Positions 46,049 through 56,580 are shown, numbered from the stretch's first letter. The stretch: 64,000 nucleotides of DNA from Terfezia claveryi (GCA_015179025.1 WHUX01000199.1:1-64000), one strand, 5' to 3'. Translations and numbers: made by a program. The notes: generated by a model not told the origin, from the letters alone.

Positions 46049-46338
46049 ACATCAGCAAAGAATCTTGGTTGCCCCTTGTGCCTCTGGCGCCACTGGCGCC
46101 CCTAAAGGCAAGCTGTCAATCTCAAAGGCACCAAACCGGATCGCTGGCGCCCTGGCGCCACTAGGAGCCACCGGGCGCCATATTTCCGACCGAAATGCAC
46201 TGAAAATATGACCGGCCGATCGCTAGAATGGCGCCCGGGCGCCCAGGGCGCCGCTGGAGCCACAGCGGCCGCTACTAGACCGCTGGCGTCAGGGCGCCAC
46301 TGCAGGGCGCCAGGGCGCCAAATATTCTTTGCTGATGT
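46049..46338. repeat. CpG-rich GGCGCC patch flanked by an inverted repeat
   Basis: ACATCAGCAAAGAAT (46049-46063) recurs inverted at 46324-46338. Between them lie about ten GGCGCC sites and a GGCGCCCKGGCGCC pattern, strongly GC-rich inside an AT-rich element. Both strands read YISKE into a Pro/Ala/Trp-rich string, so the arms are copies of the same coding word. It looks like a recent fold-back insertion or duplication. Confidence 0.75.
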
Positions 46339-48530
46339 AAGAAGACTGTCCAGTAGAGGGGATTTCAGAGGGACTATATACTCCTCTGGATAGTACATCT
46401 GCTATGTAGTTGTCCTTGCCCTGAATGTATTCCAGGGTTAGGTCAAACTGACTTATAGTCTCTTGCCACCTTCTCTTCATCTGACTTTTAGGGATACTAT
46501 TCATAAATATGACTAAGGGTTTGTGATCTGTTTGGATGATCACTTTGTGACCCTGTAGGTCAGGCCTGAAATACCTTAGTGAGTCAACAATTGCTAATAA
46601 TTCCTTATCAGTTGTTGTGTAATTCATTTGTCCATCATTCAATTTCCTAGAGTGAAATTCTGCTGGCCTGATAACACCATTCTCCTTTTGGCCAATCCAT
46701 CCTGAGATCCCTGTATTACTAGCATCTATAACTAAATAGATTGGAAGACCTAAGTCATGATTAATTGGCTTGAGCACCTTATTGCTCATTATTAGCTCTT
46801 TAACTCTCACAAATGACTCATTATGCAAGAGAGTCCACATGTGCTTCTTTGTTAACCCTTGCAATTCTGATAGTTGTTTGGCTACAGCTCTCAATTCTGG
46901 ACAAAACCTTCTCAAGTAATTAACCATCTCTAGGAATTTCTGTAATTTCTTCTTTGAGTTAGGGATAGGGTAATTTATTATTGAGTTAATTTTCTCTGGA
47001 TCCATTTCTAACCCTTGTTTGCTGACAATGAATCCTAGCACTTTTAGCCTTGTAGCAAGGATCTGGCATTTCTTTTTGTTGAAGAAAAACTTTTCCTTAG
47101 CCAATATCTTGCAGATCTCTCTCAACACTTCCTTATGTTCTTCCAGGGTATCTGTTCCAATCAGAATGTCATCTAAATAAACCATGACTGTTTTTCCAAT
47201 ATAATCCCTTAGTAACCAATTCATAGCCCTCATCATGGTTACAGGTGCATTGCAGTCACCTTGCTGCATGACTAATGAGTCAAATTTCCCTAGATGATTT
47301 GTAAAGGTGCTATGTTTTACTGATTCATGTGCATGCCTAATATTGTGATAGCCATCTGCTAGGTCAGCTGCTGAAATATATTTCTTGCTAGCTATCCAGT
47401 CCAGTATTGCTTTGATATTGGGCATAGGTGTTTTATCCTTTTGTACTAGCTTGTTTCTAGGTACACAGTGCAATAAGAATCTGGCCTGTTGTTTGTCATT
47501 CTTATCTAAATCTCTTTTAGGCTGTGTAAACATAAGGATACTATTGAGTGAGCTAGATGGCACTATCCTTCCAGATTCTAGCTCTGTCCTTATTTTCTCA
47601 GTGACTTTATCCAGAAACCTTGTATAGTTTATATAGTATGTAGGTTCCCAGGTTGCACTATTAGGAACTATAATTTTATGTTGCATGATATCATAAGGTT
47701 TTCTAATTGGTGGCAATGCAGTTGGCTTTTCTTCTAGGAACAATTTAGGGAATTCTTCAAATATATTAAACTCCACTTTTTCCAGATTAACAGCATTTGT
47801 AATGACTGGAGAGCTTCCATCATCTTCTAGCTCTGACCAATCTGATGAGTCAAACCACTCTTGTGACCATTCCTGGTCTTCTTCTAGTTCATCCACCAGA
47901 TCATGCTGTATCCATGGAATTGCTGGAGTTGGCTTTGGGTGGTATAGTAATCTACCTCCAACTTTAGTTAATATAGCATATAGGTCTTCATTATCATCCT
48001 AGTCATGTTCTATTCTTCCTATATTCATTGCTGCAGTTGTGACTCTTCCAAGTGTATCCTTGGTTTTGAGCATATTAATATCAATCCTTGTTCTACCTGT
48101 AGGTTGTATAGTAATTGCATTATCTTTGATATTCATAATTGCTTTATAATCCCTCAGTGCAGGTTCTCTAAATATAATATCCCAGTCCTTCAGGTTGGCT
48201 ACATAGAATGTCCTAGTTTCTTAGTATCCTTATAGATTTACTGTAACTATTGCTGTATTTGTCATTTGAGATCTACTGCCTTTGATTGCAGTTTCTAGAG
48301 GCTTCTTGCTGATCTCTTTCAAAGGTATATTAAACAGCTGACAATAATTTGCTGATATCAAGTCTCCACCTTATATGCATAGATCAAATAGTGCATAAGC
48401 AATATGTCCATTGATTTTAATTTCAGCTATATTAGAAGTTCTATGGCTTTCTGGTACTAAGAACTTCCTTGAGTCATTAGGATTTCTCATAACCTGGAGT
48501 GCAGCTGACTCTTGTTGTTTCACATTAATT
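46339..48530 (-). pseudogene. Element C protease region, RT and RNase H
   Basis: A 535-codon open frame (47896 to 46289). It holds an acidic N-part (DELEEDQEWSQEWFDSSDWS), RT motifs (AADLADGYHNIRHAHESVKH, KTVMVYLDDILIGTDTLEEH) and the thumb (GLEMDPEKINSIINYPIPNS). RNase H follows: YLVIDASNTGISGWIGQK, NYTTTDKELLAIVDSLRYF, IQTDHKPLVIFM, NYIADVLSRG. Upstream (47900-48530) a protease-like stretch carries stops (YALFDLCI, damaged DSG/DTG). The RT/RNase H part is the best preserved pol in the window. Confidence 0.9.
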
Positions 48531-50428
48531 TTCTAATAAGCTGTTTTTACCTTTTGTAGGGGCCAAGTTGGTTTAGGTCTGAATGGCTGATAAGGTGGAA
48601 ATCTTCTGACTTCTGGTCTAGATCCCATATATTGGTAAGCTGAAGACACCTTCCTATTAGGGCAATCCCTAGAAGTGTGACCTTTTTAACCACAGTGATA
48701 ACAGGACCCTGTTCTTGCAGCCTCTTCCCTCTTCTTCTCTTGTTCTCCATAAGTAGTATACTTAGTTTTATCTTTTCTGGCACTAGGGAAGTTACTATAG
48801 AGACCTCCTGGTCCACCTTTCTTGCCTGCCACTTTAGCTGTATTCTTAGCCACTTTTTCAGGCAATTTGAATTCAGACTTAGTCCATTCCATAGGTTTAC
48901 CAGGGCCCCATTGCCTATCAGCCTTCTTTTAGTACTGTTGCAAGGATTTAGTCTCCTGTTTCAGTATATCCTCCTGGACTGCAATTTTATTTAATATTTC
49001 CTCAAAGGTTGACTCATATGATATCAGTCCTTTAACTTTAGCCCTAAGCAGGGTTACCAGTCCATCTACTAGTTTCATTTTTAGTGCATGATCACTTATT
49101 ATGTCTTTCCCATTTAGATTCTTGCACTTAATTTTAAACTCTTCCAGGTTCTGTGCATACTGCATGACAGTAACATCTAGTCTCTGATGGTGTGACAGAT
49201 ATTGTTTCCACAATACTTCAGGTGCTACTGTAGAGATAAGTTTTCCTCTCAGTTTTAACATAAATTCATGGAAATTCCTGTCCTCAACATCTTCTTTCTT
49301 AGAGCAATACTGGTTATACCAAGTTTGAGCACTCTTCTCAAACATAAAACTTGCTTTATCTAGGCTTTCCCAACTTGCTATATCCATCCCTTAATATTCT
49401 ACCTACTTCTGTAATTGTTGCACATAATTGTCAAAGGTAGTTTGGTCCCTCCATTTCTCTGATACTCCATCAATCATTGAGGGATTGGGAATTTTTGTAA
49501 GTTTGTTTGCCTTTTTGACTAGAGATTTACTAATCTGTTGTGATGGTATTTTTTGACCAGTCTTTTTAGACCATTCTAAGTGGTGAGGGCTAGGCTCCCT
49601 AGTTGACCTTTTCTTCCTGTCATCATCAGAGCTATTGTCTGACTCATCACCTTCAGATCCAGATCCTGGGTCCTCACTTCCACCTTCAGCTACACTACTA
49701 GTGCTTCTTTTAGACTTCTTATTAGGAGTCTTACTTTTTTTGGTATGTGTTGGCTTTTTCCTATCTTTAGGTGGTAGTGGCATGTCTTTTTCAGATATTT
49801 CTTCTATATCTATTTCATAATCTCCATTATCTTCTTCTTCATACTGCACACTTTTCCCCTTACTCTTGTCTCCAACTCCAAACAGTTTCCTTCCTATCTC
49901 CTCATGAGTTTGCACAGGTTCTGTTATTGGAGGTACTATTTCTGGGGTTTCCAGATCATACAGGTTACCCATAAGCATGTACTGTGTCAGGAAAGGCCAG
50001 TTTAATGCTAGCCATGGAACCCCTTTACATGGGTTATAGGTTAGGTAAGGCCATACTGCTTTTGAAGTAGATGAAAGTTGAAAGTTCATTTAAACTGACT
50101 TGTCAAATTGGTCTTTCTGTTGAAAAATTATGAACTTTTCTGCTGCTTCAGCTAATAGTTTCTTTTTCCTTTTTGATAACATATTGTTTATTGTTAGGTA
50201 TATAAATACCTGGGATATCCTTTGGTACCATAATGACTCATTCTTATCCCAAAAGGCTTTTGTTGCAGGAGGTGTCACAATCCTTACTTTAGGCATTGAT
50301 GAATTAGGTCCAATAACTATTTCCCTTGTTTCCATTTCCTTTTCTGGAATATCTTTCCCAGTTGGAACTTTCTTTTTATGAGTGTTGACTAACTTGGCCT
50401 TAAGTGCTTCTAGTGCCTCACTTGTCAT
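48531..50428 (-). pseudogene. Element C gag
   Basis: ATG at 50428 (MTSEALEALKAKLVNTHKKK). TAA after 112 codons, then a long acidic/basic linker (YEEEDNGDYEIDIEEISEKD) and a capsid-like part (FMFEKSAQTWYNQYCSKKED). The zinc knuckle is SCYHCG*KGHTSRDC with a TAG inside. Capsid and knuckle follow the usual gag order. Confidence 0.85.
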
Positions 50429-50501
50429 TGCCTTTCTCCTACCTTTCCTAGCTCAAGCTCCTCCTTCTATTACACTAGTACTTTTTTGTTTAGGAGTCTC
50501 C

Positions 50502-50891
50502 ATGTCTATTAGATATTATACCACTAATTCCTTGGACTCTGTTTCTTCTATTCCTGCTTTCTTTAAGGTGGATCCTGATGAGGAAGGATCTACTTCTTAT
50601 CAACTTCCTTCTTATTCTCTTTCTATTGCTTCTGATACCAAGGTTGATTATGGTAAAGGAGAGAGGAGGTTGAAGGGTAAAAGGGTTACTTTTGTTGATG
50701 AGATTGTTGTGGGGGCAGGGTTTCCTTTAAATGCTGGGAAAAAAGTTGAGTGGAAGGATAGGGGTTGGACTGCTAGGTACTTGTGTTCTTTTTGGAGAGA
50801 AAGGTATAGAAACTTCCCTTATTCTACTTACTGGGAGAATTCCCAATTTTTCTTTAGGCTAGGTAGAGAGTGGGGCTGGGATACTCTCTAG
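50502..50891 (+). CDS. Opposite-strand ORF in the leader of element C
   Basis: ATG at 50502, stop TAG at 50889-50891, 129 codons, on the strand opposite to gag and divergent from it (73 bp between the two ATGs). It keeps Trp codons (WKDRGWTARYLCSFWRERYR; YWENSQFFFRLGREWGW). It has an acidic/Ser-rich N-part (KVDPDEEGSTSYQLPSYSLS) and a basic middle (GKGERRLKGKRVTFVDE). No domain recognised. It could be an accessory or antisense regulator gene, or a captured host fragment. Confidence 0.5.
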   Translation: MSIRYYTTNSLDSVSSIPAFFKVDPDEEGSTSYQLPSYSLSIASDTKVDYGKGERRLKGKRVTFVDEIVVGAGFPLNAGKKVEWKDRGWTARYLCSFWRERYRNFPYSTYWENSQFFFRLGREWGWDTL

Positions 50892-51272
50892 AGTTTGGAT
50901 GTTGATAGGACTAGTTCCTATAATCCTCACCCTTATTGGACTTCTGAGGCAGTTTCTAGGTCTCAGAGTTACCAGATTAGGTAGTTTTGTTGTTATCTTT
51001 GTATTTGCTAGTTAAATACAATTTGTTGCCCTCTTATATTGTTTTGCTACTATTTGTAGGCTTTTACTGGTTGCTATTTATTGAATAGTCTTACTGTTGC
51101 TATTTGGGGGATAGTCTTACTACTGACTGTCAGACTTTGGTACTACTATGCTTAATGCTGTAGGCTTATACTGGCTCTAGTTTCTACTCTTGTTAGTAGA
51201 AACTTTGTTGATTAGGTAAGGTTGATCAGGCCTTCCTAGTTAGGTAAGAATCAAGTTCTTAGGTTAAAAAAA

Positions 51273-51877
51273 TGTAAAGTGTTGTTAGAGGGACTGGACA
51301 ATCAGATTAGATTAGATAAGGATCTAATCTAATTAGATAATCTTAGGCTAGTAATGTATACTACAAAGTAGATTACTAATAGTGTATTGTTTATTCTCAC
51401 TATTAAAGTTATTACCAGTAGCATAAGATTACTGTAATAGGTAAAGTAGTATAGGAGTGGCAAAGGCACTTAGAAGATTAACCAGTAGAACTTCTATATT
51501 GATTGTACTCTAACTATGTTCTGAGTTCTAACTATCTGTCCAACTGAAGGGAAATTCAGGGGACTATATGTGTTCTGAGTGGGGCAGTGTTGGGGCAGTA
51601 CTGAGGCAGTGCACTATCATCTGACCTTTACATGATTTGAAATTAATACAATAGAAGGTTCTAGATAGTACTTCCATGTACTATCTAGTACAAAATAGGT
51701 TAAGTCTTTCCTAGACTTATATATGTGAAAGCATGTAATAACATGTAAAGTATTAGCAAGGTAGACAGCACACAATGTTGTGTGTTTTGAGATGCTTGCT
51801 GAGTAAAAAAATACATAAGAAATACATTTGTGAGGTAGAGGGTTAGTCATAAGAAATGAGTAAGCCACTTCCTTACA
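51273..51877 (-). repeat. Element C 5' LTR
   Basis: 605 bp, same length as 42041-42645 and nearly identical. On the sense strand the LTR is followed by TTTTTTTAACCTAAGAACTT, which is not a tRNA-type primer site by eye. 50892-51272 is leader without a gene. Confidence 0.95.
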
Positions 51878-52025
51878 CTTTGCATTCTTGTTGTTGTTTT
51901 TGTTCTTGTTGTTGTTTAGAGTTGGGGTTGGGGTCCTCATTATCGTACTTGTTGTTTTCTGTGTTATTCGCTGGTTGTTGTACCCAGGGCCCCGTCGCTG
52001 AAGCTCCAGCCTAAAGGGGAGATAG

Positions 52026-52567
52026 TGTTACAACTGTGTTCTTAGTCTCGATTTGACACTAGAATAAGCTTGTTCAGGTGTCGTACTGTTTTAATACTCG
52101 AACAAGCTTTTTTAGGTGTCATCAATAGGTGATTGTTATTTTAGCTTCCGAGATAGGGATCTCTAGAAGTTTATTCCTTCCACGGCCTTGGCCTGGAATC
52201 ATATATATATATCTCCGATTCTCCACCCTCTCATTGGATCCCCATCTAATGTCTTGTATATCCAATATAGGGCCTTGTTTCTCTCCACATTGGTGCACCC
52301 CCCTTGTGCACCTCCTTGTCTTGCTTCGACTCTGCAGCCCTGCTGCCCACCCCGCAAGCCTCCTGTCCTTGCCTTGCCTTGCCTTGCCTTGTCTCTACAG
52401 CCCTGCTGCCTCCTACTACTCCCATGTGCCTCTCTCGCCCTCGTCCTTGCCCCCGTCCTAGCCTTTCCCCTAGTCACACATGTAGCGTTCTTATGTGTGT
52501 GTTACTCTATACTTACCCTTGCCCCGGCGTACCCCTTGGTCGCCTTGTTCCTAGAGTCGTCGTTATA
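52026..52567 (+). repeat. Element B 3' LTR
   Basis: 542 bp, preceded by B's last internal bases and the purine tract (51883-52025). Two GACACTMGAA...TTCRGGTGTC-type palindromes near 52052-52115. Ends GTTATA, one C>T change from GTTACA. Confidence 0.92.
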
Positions 52568-52572
52568 GACAT

Positions 52573-52805
52573 CAAGATACTAAGTAGTATTTCTAAGAGA
52601 CAGGGTTATCTCTTATATCTTTTGTATCTTTTATATCTACTAAGTATCTTTTAAGTGTCTTCTATATATCTTTTGGTATCTCCCAGTATCTGTAAGTAAT
52701 ACTGAGAGACATTCTACTAATTATAGAGATATACTTTATCTCTAGTAGTATTACTATCTCTAGAGATATTAAAGATAAACTATTTTCTTTCTTATTATTT
52801 GATAG
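52573..52805 (+). mobile_element. MITE-like copy 2, main part
   Basis: Aligns with copy 1 (2105-2245) from CAAGATACTAAGTAGTATT to GATAAACTATTTTCTTTC. The differences are overwhelmingly C>T or G>A toward this copy (copy 1 GGGATGCCAGGTGGTGTCTC; here AAGATACTAAGTAGTATTTC). It also has about 70 bp absent from copy 1. Confidence 0.65.
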
Positions 52806-53775
52806 ACTAGATATATCTACCTAGCATTAAAAACTACTGGTTTTATGGCCTTTATCCTTCTCTAATTTCAGTATTATCACTACTTTTAGATCTACTATTC
52901 TGATAGCTGGAATTGTAATATACTATTCTAATACTTTTAACTAAAGTCACCTAATTAAGCTTAATAGTTAGAAACTTGACCTTATAGAAGATTTTGTAGT
53001 TTTCAAATATTTTTGCTTAACTTCTCTTTCTCTATTAAATACAATAGATTCCAATATTAGAAACTTTCTAGTTATTGAGTTCGACTAAAAGGCTCATCCT
53101 ATATAGTATTATTAGTGGAACTTAGGCTATTATTATATATCAGAATATATATTCTAACTAAGCTAATCCTGATATTTATACTAGATTTATTAGTTCTAAT
53201 CTATTTAATATACTACAAAAGAAATTTGTAATTCTAGAGATAAGCCTATTTAAACTCTGTTCTATATAATTGAGTTCTATTATTATTATAATTTGATTAT
53301 TTAGTCCTAATTAGACTTGGCTTATGTATATATTTCAAACTCTTTTTTGGTTCAGTTTAGATTCCTATAGTATATATAGGCTATAGATATATAAGTTTCA
53401 AATATATATGATGGGCCTGATATATGAATTCTATACAATATCTATTAGCTTCAAATATATAAACTTCTACTATATATACTAGTAGCAAATATATATATTC
53501 CTATAATATTATAATATATATATTATAAAGAATAAAGTCTATATATATTAGAATATTTATATAAAGGTACAAGTACAATTCCTTAATACAGTAATTTTTA
53601 TAATACTGATTACTAACTAGACTAATGATTAGTCTGGTAAATACCAACTAATTATCTTATATATATTTAGGAAGTGAAGTTTATAAGTAGGCCTCTAATC
53701 AATCAAATTGCAATATAATACCTAAACTTTAATAATATAAGTACTCCTTACCCCTATTAGGCTTATACTATTTTA
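52806..53775. other. Extremely AT-rich interior of unit G
   Basis: Very low GC with many TATATA runs. Short stop-free patches exist on both strands but none can be read as a known family. Likely old, heavily mutated element sequence. Confidence 0.5.
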
Positions 53776-54391
53776 TCTTTGCTACTTATAGTAGCTAATC
53801 AGTATTCAAACTGTTCAACACTACTAACTATGATTAGAGTATTTAGCATTTTGATATAGCTTAACATAGTCAACATTAAACAGTATTGGAGAGTTCAGGG
53901 TAACTTTTGAAAATCCTAATCAATACTCAACTGGTTTAATAGTGATGAGCACACTGAACATGGCTAGCGAGTTAGCGAGTACTGGTCTGTATAGCTGATC
54001 AAGTAGTGCTTAACACATGTATTGATTTATCGGAGGACTTGTTTATTTGTGTCTGATCAAGTAGCGCTCAACACACTTATTCATTTACTGGGAAACCCGT
54101 TCATCTGAGCCTGAAAGGGCTGAATAAGGACTATGTTCGGAGCAAGAGACTATGTTAGGACTATCATAATTCAAAGTCTTAGCCGTGTAGTCAATAAACC
54201 CGTGTTATGTGAGTGCGGAGGGTAGACTGGTTATGCGGAGGGCATTTCTACCTACAGTTGTAAGACGCTTAGTTGATTTGTAATTGAAGTTAGGTGATAA
54301 CCCGGGGATCCCAGCTGTCAGTACCATTAGACTGGGGATTGGACCGTTCCCAGTACTTTAGTGGTTGTTCCAAGTCTCATGCCTGAGGTGC
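53776..54391 (-). repeat. Right inverted repeat of unit G
   Basis: Reverse complement of 33997-34612 at about 90% by eye. Flanking bases outside the two arms do not match as a target duplication. Confidence 0.9.
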
Positions 54392-54443
54392 ACCGGTCGA
54401 TACCTTTTATTTATTGTGAGGCAATCTGCGTCTTGGCATTTAC

Positions 54444-54471
54444 ATGTATGCAACTACATGTAAATAATCAC
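54444..54471. repeat. Perfect 10-bp-arm hairpin
   Basis: ATTTACATGT - ATGCAACT - ACATGTAAAT. The rest of 54392-54780 shows no gene. Confidence 0.6.
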
Positions 54472-54784
54472 AAAAAATAAACACGAACAGACTCGTCTGG
54501 TATAAAACATTTATTTTTGTATGCAGACTAGTTTATGAATGGCCACTTATCAAATGTAACAAGTACTGAGACGTAGCTAAACTATGTCTCACATACATAT
54601 ACACATCGGTTCCACATGAGAACATATTCACATACTCATGAAGCACGATGAACATATGCTTATGACATCATTACTCGCTATTAGTGTATACACATATATA
54701 TATGCTGTATCTGCTCTACTTGATACTCAAGCAATTCGGTCAAGCAATTCATTTGACACACATGTCACTCTTGCTCTTTGTTAT

Positions 54785-54985
54785 ATATAGGAAACCCGTG
54801 GCGAGCAAGGCATGCATATTTAGCTAGATATATAGAAAACCCGTGCATACTTAATTAGCTACTTAAGATATAGAGAAAACTCAGAAAACCCGTGGCGAGC
54901 AAGGCATGCGTATAATAGAAAACTCGTGGCGAGAAAAGCATGCTTTATTAGCTAGATATATAGAAAACTCGTGGTGAGGAAGTCT
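54785..54985 (+). repeat. Interspersed tandem repeat GAAAACCCGTGGCGAGCAAG
   Basis: Four to five units of GAAAACYCGTGGCGAGCAAG followed by GCATGC, with TAGCTAGATATATA spacers. Confidence 0.75.
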
Positions 54986-55327
54986 TCTTAATTGAATCTA
55001 TTTGATTCAGGCTGCCAGATACCTCCGGCTTTCTTATTTGGTGCGAAGTTTGGGATTGTGATTACACTAATTGAAGCTCTAGGTGGCTAATTGTACATAT
55101 ATAAATCTGAGGCGACAGTTCTAGTTGAAAGAGATGTAGAAGGAAACTCTATAGAATTCAAGAGATGAAAAAGGGGAATTATCAATTGGGTATGCATTAG
55201 CCAATTATTTCCTATGGTTGAATCCCATTGATAATGTTTATAGTGTATCTAGCCCCGGAGAAAAATAGTATATAAACTATGCTATGTATATAACTTCAAA
55301 GTTGGTTGTTTCAGCGGCAAGCTCAGT

Positions 55328-55373
55328 GCGAAGAAGCCAGGTTGCATGCAACAAGCCAAATTGGCTTCTTCGC
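55328..55373. repeat. 12-bp-arm inverted repeat
   Basis: GCGAAGAAGCCA (55328-55339) and its exact complement TGGCTTCTTCGC (55362-55373), with weaker pairing outside. Could be a small terminal-repeat element or an RNA hairpin. Confidence 0.6.
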
Positions 55374-55747
55374 CCTGAAACTGGAAGTTGGGAATGCGCT
55401 ACCCAGCGTTGCAAAGTCATTTTATCTTATAGGCGTTGCCTGCGTTGCCTGCATTGCCAACTCTAAGGTGCTTACATCTTTCTTATGTGCGTTACTAACC
55501 TCCAGGCGTCCGTTTTCTACCTTTCTCATCCTTTTTCTTCGCAATCTCGTTCCCAACGCCAATCACTATTTTCTTCCCTTGTCAACACAGTTTACTTTTC
55601 ATGCGTCCAATGTCTGCATACCCTACGTACATCCTTAGATCCCTTCAGCTGGGTACCCTGCATATCTACAATAGTGGCATGGGGGCGGACTCAACTTATG
55701 AAAATTTGCAGAGTGCGGAAATTTGTACTTTGATCTCTACATCTACA

Positions 55748-56098
55748 ATGGATAGATCTATCAGTTCAATTGCAATCGAACCTAGCCTGCTCGAACAACA
55801 CAGAGTAGAACCCAAATGACTCCGCCGTCGAGAGGTTGATGCAACAGAGAGTGAGCGCTGCCAGTTGTTTTCGCATGCACAAGGACATCCAAAGACAACA
55901 CAGCAGGAGTTGGCACAGTGGTTTAATGTTAAGTTCAAGAAACTAATTAATCAATCCACTGTGTCTCGTGGTAGCGGAGGAAGTGGAGGTAGTGCAGGTA
56001 GTGGGGGTAGTGCAGGTAGTGGAGGTAGCGGAGGAAGTGGAGGTAGTGCAGGTAGTGGGGGTAGTGCAGGTAGTGCAGGTAGTGGAGGTAGTCACTAG
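55748..56098 (+). pseudogene. pogo/Fot1-type HTH frame ending in a Gly-Ser repeat
   Basis: ATG at 55748 (MDRSISSIAIEPSLLEQHRV), a TGA at 55817 where Trp would fit (VEPK*LRRREVDATE), then a helix-turn-helix typical of CENP-B/pogo transposases (GHPKTTQQELAQWFNVKF then INQSTVS). Immediately after STVSRG the frame enters a (GGS/AGS)n minisatellite of about 39 residues and stops at 56096. The DDE catalytic domain is absent. If the TGA is read as a stop, only the C-terminal part is open. Not functional as a transposase. Confidence 0.55.
55965..56096 (+). repeat. 9-bp coding minisatellite (GGS)n
   Basis: About 14 units of GGWAGTGSA encode Gly-Gly-Ser / Ala-Gly-Ser in the HTH frame. Confidence 0.85.
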
Positions 56099-56195
56099 GA
56101 AGTAGCGGGGCAGCAGGGTGGGGACAGTGCGGGGCTGATGTGTAGCTAGATTTTCATAAATCGGACATTATATTCCCATATTCACGTGATTCCAA

Positions 56196-56266
56196 GCAAA
56201 ACCTCTAGAAATGCATAACCCCTCTAATAGCATAGTACCGACGTTATGCTATTATAGAGGTTTGCC
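56196..56266. repeat. Short inverted-repeat element with CTCTATAATAGCATA ends
   Basis: Left GCAAAACCTCTAGAAATGCA and right (other strand) GGCAAACCTCTATAATAGCA, with an inner palindrome around 56220-56260. The words resemble pogo/Fot1 terminal repeats. Confidence 0.5.
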
Positions 56267-56417
56267 TGTATGCAATTCATCCAAATCAGGATGTGTAAAA
56301 TTTGGCAGAGCTGCTGTAGTTCACCGATTGGATGTTAACAGTTCAGTATGCCATGGATATTTAGCAGTGGATATGGATCAGGGTGAGGCTTAAGGATAAT
56401 CTTGCCTATGTGCATTA

Positions 56418-56580
56418 CAGTCGATCCTCATGGACCCCCCAATGGGACGTAATGAGTATTCTTTTTTATAAAAAATGCATTAAAATCGAATCTCTATAAT
56501 AGCATGCTCTATATATGCATAATCTCTGTATTAGCATGGACCTCCCAGTCTCGACCTGATGCCAATAGAGGGTTCGATTG
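56418..56580. mobile_element. pogo-like MITE with TA duplication
   Basis: 163 bp with ends CAGTCGATCCTCATGG (left) and CAATCGAACCCTCTATTGG (right, other strand). TA is present at 56416-56417 and 56581-56582. TA duplication and these ends fit a Tc1/pogo-derived MITE. It carries no coding sequence. The CTCTATAATAGCATG word links it to 56196-56266. Confidence 0.6.

Larger units (their letters stand above)
42041..51877 (-). mobile_element. Element C: 9.8-kb Ty3/Gypsy inserted in B
   Basis: Two 605-bp LTRs (TGTAAAG...CTTACA) at 42041-42645 and 51273-51877, with a perfect CTTTG target duplication (42036-42040 and 51878-51882). Coding is on the minus strand, opposite to B. At 9.8 kb it is longer than D (7.0) or B (6.1). 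The surplus lies in a second zinc-knuckle module with a GC-rich patch (44700-46340) and in a long leader with an opposite-strand ORF. Confidence 0.96.
36635..52567 (+). mobile_element. Element B: Ty3/Gypsy inserted in the MITE, split by C
   Basis: 5' LTR 36635-37138 and 3' LTR 52026-52567. Target duplication GGCAT (36630-36634) versus GACAT (52568-52572), one G>A apart. Between them: gag, protease, RT, RNase H, integrase, chromodomain, then element C, then the 3' leader and polypurine tract (AAAGGGGAGATAG). Without C, B is about 6.1 kb. F is its close, deleted relative. Confidence 0.93.
33997..54391. mobile_element. Unit G: old element bounded by ~615-bp inverted repeats
   Basis: The segment 33997-34612 recurs as its reverse complement at 53776-54391, at roughly 90% identity by eye. 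The outermost word is TCAGGCATGAGACTTGG. Without B and C, G is about 4.5 kb: a mutated coiled-coil frame on the left, a MITE copy, and AT-rich sequence on the right. Long terminal inverted repeats suggest a DNA transposon (MULE- or hAT-like size), but no matching target duplication or transposase is recognisable. Two independent inverted solo repeats are the alternative. Confidence 0.6.

Noticed and set aside
45532..46164. 210-codon plus-strand frame in element C
   Set aside because: Reverse shadow of the Pro/Ser-rich minus-strand module; composition is Leu/Trp/Cys-rich as expected of an antisense shadow.
33997..54391. Starship-type giant element
   Set aside because: No tyrosine-recombinase captain gene or cargo genes are visible; the size is due to nested retroelements.
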